A DNA stretch of 5,084 nucleotides from an uncultured Bacteroidales bacterium (GTDB lineage: Bacteria > Bacteroidota > Bacteroidia > Bacteroidales > Paludibacteraceae). Where the stretch lies: positions 1 through 5,084 of the forward strand of contig CALCUH010000012.1 of the NCBI GenBank assembly GCA_937907165.1. The letters run 5' to 3'. This document shows, in pieces, positions 1 through 5,084 of the stretch. The notes beneath the pieces were generated by a model. That model was not told the origin of the DNA. It did not search any database and was given only the letters and a program-made list of their open reading frames with translations. Each line of letters opens with the position of its first letter. The stretch's first letter is position 1. The position numbers and the translations under genes are program-made.

Positions 1-84
1 GTTGCGTCCCATTCGTGCCGGGCGATTTTCTTTAGCGAAAGTGCCGAAACCGATAAGAGTCACTTTGCCGTCGTTTTTCTTGAG
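1..84 (-). other. HU/IHF-like DNA-binding signature, in frame at the visible C-terminal end
   Basis: Residues 1020-1047 read LKKNDGKVTLIGFGTF followed by AKENRPARMGRN. In HU/IHF proteins the end of the second helix (L-K-K-G-x), the beta strand K-V-x-L-x-G-F-G-x-F and the arm strand R-x-A-R-x-G-R-N-P follow in exactly this order and spacing. The window ends one residue before the proline that HU/IHF uses to intercalate DNA. The N-terminal half of an HU fold (two long helices, about 45 residues) is not recognisable upstream; residues 999-1015 look like a beta strand of the preceding module. Local codons are richer in GC (about 50%; CGC, GGC, AAC) than the AT-rich N-terminal part of the gene. 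It may be a fusion domain, a recombination scar or a chimeric contig end. Confidence 0.7.
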
Positions 85-3000
85 TCTCACGTACATGGCA
101 GTCAAAGTAGCTTGCTCAGTCACATGCACATCAAATTTGTATTCCGTCTGATGTTCCAATAATATCTTTGCCGTGGATGCTCCTTCCACAGCTGGATATA
201 CCGACTCCCCCCTCCTGATTTCACACGTGTATCCGTCTTTGACGGCCTTCACCTCCACCTCATTTCCAACGACCATACATTTTCCGAAAATCGGATCAAG
301 GTCCAGCTTCGGATATGTCTCCACCAGATATTCCTTGGATGAGATGCGTTCATTACAATATTCGATTTCAGCACGGATCGTATAATTATTTCGCACCTCC
401 ATCTTATGATCAAACACGCCATTCGTGCTCTCCTTTAATGTGCTGTCCTTCTCCCCTCCTTGATTATGATAATAGCCATATTTTGTTATGCAGTTAGTTC
501 TGTTGAAATACCACATAACTTTTTGTTCTTCCGAAAGCTTTGCGCTGTTAAGTTTCATGGACATGGTGATTTCATCACCATAACATTTCGGATCTACCGA
601 TATCTGGTTATCGATCTCCAAATCAAGTGTCGGTTTCGAGTAGATCGAAACTTTCAGATGGTTACTTTTAAATTCATCCAATTCCGTTCCATCCTCCAAT
701 TTCGGTATAGCAATACGCCTTATGTAAGTTGTTTGCGTGATCTTATGTTCCCAAGATCCGTTATAGGATTCTCTATTGAACGTGCTCTTCCCTCCATTTG
801 CGTCGATATTCACCATATCGTACCAGTTGTCTTCGTCGGTACTATATTGCCATAAATAGCCAATATTATGATCCGACACACCCTCCATTGATGCTGATGT
901 GATTGCATTATTCGCATCTAATGCAGGTAAATTATCCCCGGAACAGACAAATATCTCTTCGATTTTAAACTCATTCTGTTGTATCTCATTCAACGCAATA
1001 AACTCTACCTTCACAGGGTGACTTAGACATTTCAAGCTTCCATCTTTTGGTTTCTTATAGAAAAACAATTCCTTGTTTGAACTCATATTATCATCAAACT
1101 TCGCTCCTGATATTAGATTCAAATCACTTCCGTCATTATTCTCGCTATAATAATAGTCATATTTCGTTCTTTTAGGATCCGTTATAGCCAACTTGCATTG
1201 TCTTCCCTTAATACCAGTTACTCGAATGGAACCGTCAGTATTCTTTGTTAGACTTAATTGTCCACCTACCTTTGAAATGTCATCAGCAGTGAAATTAGGT
1301 AATTCTATTACTTGTATTGATGTTACCTTTGTAATTGTATTTTTACATCCATCCGATAAACTTACCTTAAATTGAATATCGCTTTTAATATTATCGAAAT
1401 TCCTTGTTAGAGATAACTCTCCTTCCGCATTTCCATTTTCTTTAGTCAATCCATCCGCTATTTCCCAAACGTAATTGAATTGATCCACGTTATAATTATT
1501 GGGGTCCTCGTTATCACCATACTTTGCTGTAAATGATACATCTGATAGATTATCTTCCTCACACACTTCCTTTTCGCTAATCAATACATCTAGTTTATCT
1601 TCATCTAGCTTTCTGCTTATCGTTATCTTATAACTATTTACTTCTCCAGTTGCTAGAATTTCATAGTCTTCAAATCCTCTTAATATGGCGCACTGCTTGA
1701 ATTCATACGTTACTCCTTCCTCCAATGCCCATAACGGTAATTGTAGATCCGGATTATTTCCTGGCTCATAATCAAAAATATCATTCTCACTATATACTCT
1801 ATCCGCATCCCCTAATTGCCGCAAATCCTTGAATTGTCCGTTTCCTTTTCTATATTTCCATTTATATTTTACGTTATATACGTCAGCATATTCTTCAAAT
1901 GATCCAAAATCACATTTCTTACCATCCAACGTATAGTAATCATTATAATAATCACCAGCTGTGAAGCCACTTTGAAGTTCTTTCTTTACTGGACATTCAA
2001 TATATTCATATTTCTCGTTCTTTACTCCTTCTATTTTTGGCTTTGGCAGAACCAAAAATTTCAATTCTTTTTCGCTTTCGCATATTTCAGTTTTACCACT
2101 AAAACTTACATTCTCATATTTAATAGCTCTTCTTACTTTAATTATATCATTTACATTAAGCTTATTATTCCTTTTAAATAGAGCCAATGATATATCATGT
2201 TGATTTACTTCGCTATCTTTTCCATCAAATTTTTCACTCCTCTCGTTTCCATCGTTAATCTTAACATAATCGTATACTCCATTTGTTACCACGTTGTCTA
2301 CAACTTTCCTTAAATTTGATGATACTGAAATATACTCCTTCTTTTGATCTTCAAATATCGCATACAATCCATCACTTAATTTAGGATTACATCCTGAATT
2401 GACAGCCAAATCCCCTACTTCGCACTTAAATACTCTTATATTTAATACATTATCACTTGGTGTATGCGTGTATCCTGTAAAAACATTTACACTATTCCTA
2501 CCTTCATCTTCAGATTCGAATTTCGTATAAAAAACATTCCTAAAATATATGTCTATATATCCATTTTTATTGAAAAATCTCTCATTTTCTTGATTACTCA
2601 TTATTTCTTCCCACAATTTATGAGAATTTAATGTCCAACTTTGTTCAGATATAGGATATTCATAATAATAATTCCCATTTGTGCGGAGAGTCTGTTTCTT
2701 GTTTTGACGTTCTTCGGTATATGACATAGCATTATTCCAACGTGATTCTTTGTTTCTTGTTGTCCATTCCAAATTTGATGTTAATTCTAATGTTTTAGGT
2801 CTATCTGGTTTATTAAACGCCTTAAATTCTCTATATTCATAAAGAATAAAAAATCCTGTATGTTTTACTTTTATATCACTACTACTTTCGAAATTTGACT
2901 CAGTCATATAGACAACTGAGTTATCGCCTATCTGACATTTTACATTTACCTTTGATTTTGGCACTAACAACCAAGACTCTTTACTTCTAGCACCTTTATG

Positions 3001-3141
3001 ATAATACGTTTGTAGTTGTTCTCGACCTGGACATCTTCCCATATCTTCTTCTAGAGCAATATTTGTTGAGCCAAATTCTTGTCCAAAAACACTCAAGCAA
3101 CACAATAAACCCACAATAAGTAAATAATATCTATTTCTCAT
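1..3141 (-). CDS. Large secreted modular surface protein (Ig/PKD-like modules), 3' end beyond window
   Basis: The minus-strand frame is open for 1047 codons from ATG at 3141 to the window edge; the C-terminus is missing. The start is secure: an in-frame TAG lies six codons upstream (3157-3159) and the N-terminus is a typical type I signal peptide (MRNRYYLLIVGLLCCLSVFG, cleavage likely after Gly20). The mature protein is a chain of beta-rich segments of roughly 100-145 residues. Many open with a short strand carrying one cysteine (C240, C383, C527, C733, C853, C955; FVCSGDN and PKCYGDE are the clearest). An aromatic core strand follows, such as KYKWKYRKGNGQFKDL (425-440), NYVWEI (556-561), YLWQYSTDEDNWYDM (762-776) and VMWYFN (875-880). 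This resembles Ig/PKD-like repeats of Bacteroidota adhesins and type IX-secreted proteins. No catalytic motif is visible. Export and surface display are inferred; the ligand is unknown. The last 28 codons look HU-like (separate entry). The gene has its own promoter, 128 bp downstream of rep. Confidence 0.85.
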   Translation of the reverse strand, partial: MRNRYYLLIVGLLCCLSVFGQEFGSTNIALEEDMGRCPGREQLQTYYHKGARSKESWLLVPKSKVNVKCQIGDNSVVYMTESNFESSSDIKVKHTGFFILYEYREFKAFNKPDRPKTLELTSNLEWTTRNKESRWNNAMSYTEERQNKKQTLRTNGNYYYEYPISEQSWTLNSHKLWEEIMSNQENERFFNKNGYIDIYFRNVFYTKFESEDEGRNSVNVFTGYTHTPSDNVLNIRVFKCEVGDLAVNSGCNPKLSDGLYAIFEDQKKEYISVSSNLRKVVDNVVTNGVYDYVKINDGNERSEKFDGKDSEVNQHDISLALFKRNNKLNVNDIIKVRRAIKYENVSFSGKTEICESEKELKFLVLPKPKIEGVKNEKYEYIECPVKKELQSGFTAGDYYNDYYTLDGKKCDFGSFEEYADVYNVKYKWKYRKGNGQFKDLRQLGDADRVYSENDIFDYEPGNNPDLQLPLWALEEGVTYEFKQCAILRGFEDYEILATGEVNSYKITISRKLDEDKLDVLISEKEVCEEDNLSDVSFTAKYGDNEDPNNYNVDQFNYVWEIADGLTKENGNAEGELSLTRNFDNIKSDIQFKVSLSDGCKNTITKVTSIQVIELPNFTADDISKVGGQLSLTKNTDGSIRVTGIKGRQCKLAITDPKRTKYDYYYSENNDGSDLNLISGAKFDDNMSSNKELFFYKKPKDGSLKCLSHPVKVEFIALNEIQQNEFKIEEIFVCSGDNLPALDANNAITSASMEGVSDHNIGYLWQYSTDEDNWYDMVNIDANGGKSTFNRESYNGSWEHKITQTTYIRRIAIPKLEDGTELDEFKSNHLKVSIYSKPTLDLEIDNQISVDPKCYGDEITMSMKLNSAKLSEEQKVMWYFNRTNCITKYGYYHNQGGEKDSTLKESTNGVFDHKMEVRNNYTIRAEIEYCNERISSKEYLVETYPKLDLDPIFGKCMVVGNEVEVKAVKDGYTCEIRRGESVYPAVEGASTAKILLEHQTEYKFDVHVTEQATLTAMYVRLKKNDGKVTLIGFGTFAKENRPARMGRN
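3082..3141 (-). other. Signal peptide of the large secreted protein
   Basis: Residues 1-20 show a basic n-region (R2, R4), a hydrophobic core (LLIVGLLCCLSV) and a V-F-G cleavage site followed by QEFGS. The two cysteines at 14-15 sit inside the hydrophobic core without a lipobox context, so type I cleavage is preferred over a lipoprotein. Confidence 0.8.
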
Positions 3142-3169
3142 AACTTTAATGAAATACTAAATCAACTTA

Positions 3170-3177
3170 CAAAGTTA
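3170..3177 (-). promoter_or_regulatory. Promoter -7 box of the large secreted protein gene (TAACTTTG)
   Basis: The minus strand reads TAACTTTG, again matching TAnnTTTG, 28 nt before the ATG at 3141. The octamer is identical to that of rep and at nearly the same distance. A clear -33 element is not seen. A short dyad AACTT-ACA-AAGTT (3164-3176) overlaps the box. Confidence 0.45.
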
Positions 3178-3218
3178 ATCATTTTATATGTTCTATGACA
3201 TTGTATTTCATAATATTA

Positions 3219-3266
3219 TTGGGGATATAGCCCAAATTTATGGCATTTCCTTAAGATTAAGGGAAA
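3219..3266. terminator. Weak hairpins in the rep to surface-protein gap, possible terminator
   Basis: Four bases past the rep stop, TTTCCTTAA-GA-TTAAGGGAAA (3246-3266) can fold into an imperfect AT-rich hairpin. About 10 bp further along, TTGGG-CTATATC-CCCAA (3219-3235, minus strand) forms a 5-bp stem followed by the AT-only stretch TAATATTA. Neither has a strong GC stem with a U-run, so intrinsic termination is only possible, not shown. The 128-bp gap otherwise holds the downstream promoter. Confidence 0.3.
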
Positions 3267-3269
3267 AGA

Positions 3270-4712
3270 TTACTTCTCCCCCTCCTTAAACCCGTACTTT
3301 TGTAATATTGTATTTATAGCCTCCTTTGACTTATCAGGAGAGAACATTATCATGAATTGAAGTTCTTGGACTAAAGAAACCAATATATCCGCCGATAGTG
3401 ATTGACAAAACCTACTATATCGCATTTTCTCCTCTTGCGAAACATCATCATATCTAAACAGAATATCCGCAATGGTTTTTAGTGCGTTAGTTACTTGATC
3501 CTCCTTTTTCTCATGCGGTATAAATCCTGCTGCGTATGAATATGCTTTGTGAATGACAAATGACCATTCCAAAACTCTTTTTGTATCATAAGCCCAATTT
3601 GCTTTTTCTTTCTTCGTTTCACTGAATGAGAAATAAAGATCAATTTTTCCTTCCTGTGCTAGCTCACGAAGTTCCTTTTCCGCCGTTTGAAGAACAGCTC
3701 TCTTAAACTCCCTTGGATTCGGGTATTTATCCTTACAATTTAGCATCATCCGCAATTGATCATCCGTTATCGTCACATGATCGGCATCCATGTTTTTGTA
3801 TTGGCAACAAAATTCGTACATACGCATAGACGCATATCTCTTTATCGTATTTATTGCCTTTATTGATAGCATCGTGTAATTCCTCGAAACGCCTACCTTA
3901 TTGATCAAAGCAGTCATCTCCGGGGTGAACCTTACCGTTATGTTATTCTTATTAACAGCTCCTTGGAATGAAGAGAAAATATTATACATTGTCCAATTTT
4001 CTCCAAATTGGATATACATTGTAGTATTCTCCATCAGATCCTTCAGACTCTTCATTATCGCATTCGTATTACTACCACACCCACAATTCACAAGTTCCTG
4101 CGTCGTAACATTGAAATACGCATTTCCGAACAAATCTTCCTCCTTCTGATTTTGATATTTATAAATAAAATAATTCAACACCTTCTTCTGTACTACAGTC
4201 AGGTTATCGCTGAAACCCGATTTTGTCAACAAGTTGTTCTGCGCATAATGCGATTTTTTTAGGATTGAATCCAAACCGACAGACTTCCTCTCCTCGATCT
4301 GTTTTTGTGCCTTCGCAGCCACATACTCGCTTCTTAGGTAATCGGAATACCTATACAGAATGTTGCGGATAGTCTGCACATGATCCCTTACATTATCAGG
4401 AGCAAACTGAATCTTATAACTGAGATGCCAGTTGTTTTCATGGAACAAATCCATTACCGTACGAAATATCCCGCTTAGATTGTCCTCAAAGAACCTCATA
4501 CTTTCTTCGTCGTAAGCGAATGCCAGACACATCTTCACTCCCTCTTCAGATGAACTAAATTCCACAAATAGAATCTTCTTTGTCATATAATCCAGATACA
4601 CATCGATATCTTTCGAACTAAAATCTGCCTGTTCAAGCAGTTTTACATTTATCTCAACTGCTTGCCTTAATTCTTTAGGCAATTTATTCAAATCCCTTTC
4701 CAATGTTTTCAT
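3270..4712 (-). CDS. Plasmid replication initiator, Rep_3 (RepB) superfamily
   Basis: This 480-aa protein is predicted to bind the adjacent iterons, melt the origin and recruit the host replisome. The first Rep_3 winged-helix domain starts near residue 155 (HYAQNNLLTKSGFSDNLT, then a VVQKKVLNYFIY helix). It includes a helix-turn-helix-like stretch at 203-226 and a strand NNITVRFTPEM (256-266), then YTMLSIKAINTIKRYASMRMYEF (279-301), matching the family pattern of a conserved hydrophobic helix ending in a Y/S-x-R-x-Y-E motif. The second domain has ITDDQLRMMLNCKDKY (315-330), then FKRAVLQTAEKELRE (336-350), the typical L-R-x-x-L ... KY ... F-K-x-x-V-L ... A-x-x-E-L signature. Residues 1-150 are an unrecognised, mostly helical extension absent from short family members such as pSC101 RepA; the region after 400 is also unassigned. 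The start is fixed by an in-frame TAG two codons upstream (4716-4718). No Shine-Dalgarno sequence is present, as is usual in Bacteroidota. Iterons and a dyad overlap its promoter, suggesting autorepression. Confidence 0.85.
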   Translation of the reverse strand: MKTLERDLNKLPKELRQAVEINVKLLEQADFSSKDIDVYLDYMTKKILFVEFSSSEEGVKMCLAFAYDEESMRFFEDNLSGIFRTVMDLFHENNWHLSYKIQFAPDNVRDHVQTIRNILYRYSDYLRSEYVAAKAQKQIEERKSVGLDSILKKSHYAQNNLLTKSGFSDNLTVVQKKVLNYFIYKYQNQKEEDLFGNAYFNVTTQELVNCGCGSNTNAIMKSLKDLMENTTMYIQFGENWTMYNIFSSFQGAVNKNNITVRFTPEMTALINKVGVSRNYTMLSIKAINTIKRYASMRMYEFCCQYKNMDADHVTITDDQLRMMLNCKDKYPNPREFKRAVLQTAEKELRELAQEGKIDLYFSFSETKKEKANWAYDTKRVLEWSFVIHKAYSYAAGFIPHEKKEDQVTNALKTIADILFRYDDVSQEEKMRYSRFCQSLSADILVSLVQELQFMIMFSPDKSKEAINTILQKYGFKEGEK

Positions 4713-4738
4713 AAACTAGAAGAATTTTAATGTTTCCA

Positions 4739-4746
4739 CAAAGTTA
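4739..4746 (-). promoter_or_regulatory. rep promoter -7 box (TAACTTTG)
   Basis: The minus strand reads TAACTTTG, an exact match to the Bacteroidota sigma-ABfr -7 consensus TAnnTTTG, 26 nt before the rep start codon. No convincing -33 TTG/TTTG element lies at the usual spacing; that place is occupied by iteron 1. Confidence 0.5.
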
Positions 4747-4754
4747 AAAACTTT
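4740..4754. promoter_or_regulatory. Inverted repeat at the rep promoter, candidate Rep operator
   Basis: AAAGTT-AAA-AACTTT is a perfect 6-bp inverted repeat with a 3-bp centre. Its right arm is the AACTTT of iteron 1 and its left arm covers most of the -7 box. In several Rep_3 plasmids the initiator dimer represses its own gene by binding an inverted repeat that shares sequence with the iteron; this site fits that layout. The function is inferred. Confidence 0.45.
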
Positions 4755-4760
4755 ACACGG
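4744..4760 (+). repeat. Iteron 1 (promoter-proximal)
   Basis: This is an exact consensus copy TTAAAAACTTTACACGG. It overlaps the last three bases of the rep -7 box and lies in the -7/-33 spacer, so Rep bound here would block rep transcription. Confidence 0.75.
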
Positions 4761-4850
4761 AAATTATTCGTAATACTTTTCAATTTTTTAAAATTGTTAC
4801 ACGGATTCTTTTAACACATAATATCAAATATTTACCAACTTAAATTTCTT
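4761..4850. other. AT-rich stretch, candidate DNA unwinding element
   Basis: Between iterons 1 and 3 the sequence is strongly AT-rich with runs such as CAATTTTTTAAAATTG and CATAATATCAAATATT. Iteron origins need an easily melted AT-rich segment next to the repeats, and this is the most AT-rich part of the visible array. The assignment rests on composition only. Confidence 0.4.
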
Positions 4851-4867
4851 ACACGGTAATCTTTACA

Positions 4868-4883
4868 TTCCTTCCCCCTCCCT
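4868..4883 (+). other. 16-nt homopyrimidine tract between iterons 3 and 4
   Basis: TTCCTTCCCCCTCCCT is an uninterrupted pyrimidine run in otherwise AT-rich DNA inside the origin. It could be a single-strand or primosome-loading feature, or simply a spacer; the function is not known. Confidence 0.35.
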
Positions 4884-4884
4884 A

Positions 4885-4939
4885 TAAGAACCTTACACGG
4901 GATTTTCGCTCCATTGACCGCTTTTTTCTTTAAAAACTT
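4885..4939 (+). repeat. 55-bp exact direct repeat, copy 1
   Basis: It is identical to 5030-5084, 145 bp away. It contains most of iteron 4, the spacer GATTTTCGCTCCATTGACCG and CTTTTTTCT, and the first 10 bases of iteron 5. The flanking base on the left differs (A versus T). Confidence 0.9.
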
Positions 4940-5029
4940 TACACGGAAAACCCGAATCATGCCAGAAGACAGTCCTTAAAAACTTTACACGAAAATCGTA
5001 ACCTATTGGTATTTAGATAGTTCGTCATT

Positions 5030-5084
5030 TAAGAACCTTACACGGGATTTTCGCTCCATTGACCGCTTTTTTCTTTAAAAACTT
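5030..5084 (+). repeat. 55-bp exact direct repeat, copy 2, ending at the window edge
   Basis: This is the second copy of 4885-4939 and includes iteron 7 and the truncated iteron 8. The window ends inside the repeat, so the true repeat may be longer and the array may have more units. Confidence 0.9.

Larger units (their letters stand above)
4744..5084 (+). repeat. Iteron array (7 complete plus 1 truncated 17-bp direct repeats), candidate replication origin
   Basis: The consensus is TTAAAAACTTTACACGG, with invariant core TTACACG and final G in six of seven copies. Complete copies lie at 4744-4760, 4788-4804, 4840-4856, 4884-4900, 4930-4946, 4976-4992 and 5029-5045; a truncated copy starts at 5075. 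Start-to-start distances are 44, 52, 44, 46, 46, 53 and 46 bp. All copies point the same way and lie immediately upstream of the Rep_3 initiator gene, the classic layout of an iteron-controlled origin. Copies 2 and 3 are the most diverged in the 5' half. The array continues past the right edge, so the total copy number is unknown. Confidence 0.85.

Noticed and set aside
173..497. Two short plus-strand frames near the left end
   Set aside because: They are antisense to a module of the secreted protein and show no protein-like features.
460..855. Plus-strand open frame of 131 codons
   Set aside because: It lies wholly inside the minus-strand secreted-protein gene. It has no recognisable domain or promoter, and its low-complexity F/I/R-rich translation is typical of the opposite strand of a coding region.
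3094..3102. Lipoprotein cleavage at the CC pair of the signal peptide
   Set aside because: The residues before the cysteines (VGLLCC) lie within the hydrophobic core and lack the L-[AS]-[GA]-C context; cleavage after VFG is a better fit.
1..3141. Type IX secretion C-terminal sorting domain
   Set aside because: It would be expected for this protein type, but no such domain is visible; the true C-terminus is beyond the window or replaced by the HU-like segment.
3142..3269. A small gene or RNA gene between rep and the large gene
   Set aside because: No open frame with a start signal, tRNA-like fold or strong conserved structure is visible; only a promoter and weak hairpins can be supported.
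3984..4022. Inverted repeat CCAATTT-TCTCC-AAATTGG flanked by direct repeats ATACATTGT
   Set aside because: It lies inside rep and encodes a local TMYIQFGENWTMYN peptide duplication between the strands of the first winged helix. A coding explanation is enough, although an RNA hairpin cannot be excluded.
3901..4262. Two overlapping plus-strand open frames opposite rep
   Set aside because: They are antisense shadows of the well-supported Rep_3 gene, without known motifs or initiation signals.
4744..5084. CRISPR-like array
   Set aside because: Repeats are 17 bp and vary between copies, spacing is irregular, one spacer is itself repeated (4901-4929 and 5046-5074), and a Rep_3 gene lies adjacent. 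Plasmid iterons explain all of this.

Overview
The window looks like part of a small, AT-rich plasmid (or integrated plasmid segment) from a member of the Bacteroidota. Four things suggest this: no Shine-Dalgarno sequence precedes either gene; both genes have a Bacteroidota-type -7 box (TAnnTTTG, here TAACTTTG in both); a large secreted protein is built from Ig/PKD-like modules of the kind common in this phylum; and a Rep_3-superfamily initiator sits beside an iteron array. The genus cannot be told from the sequence alone.

Layout, reading leftwards because everything is on the minus strand. The right end (about 4730-5084) is a candidate replication origin. It holds seven complete 17-bp iterons plus one cut by the window edge, all in the same orientation, with an AT-rich stretch and a homopyrimidine tract between them. 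Iteron 1 runs into the promoter of the initiator gene (3270-4712, 480 aa), where an inverted repeat overlaps the -7 box and is a candidate autoregulatory operator. After a 128-bp gap holding weak hairpins and a second promoter, a very large open frame starts at 3141 and runs off the left edge (1047 codons without a stop). It starts with a signal peptide and continues as a chain of cysteine-marked beta-sandwich-like modules. Because it is open at the window edge, it is easily missed by tools that report only closed ORFs.

The most unusual observation is at positions 1-84. The last 28 visible codons of the secreted protein match, in frame, the signature region of HU/IHF DNA-binding proteins (KVTLIGFGTF, then RPARMGRN, stopping just before the usual proline). 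This is either a real fusion of a nucleoid-protein fold to a surface protein, a recombination junction, or an assembly chimera. The right edge ends inside an exact 55-bp repeat of the iteron region, as expected of a contig broken at a repeat, so both ends should be treated with caution.

Working model (inference): Rep binds the iterons to start replication and represses itself at the overlapping operator. The large secreted protein is plasmid cargo with its own promoter, probably for surface adhesion or interaction. No mobilisation, partition, toxin-antitoxin or resistance gene is visible.
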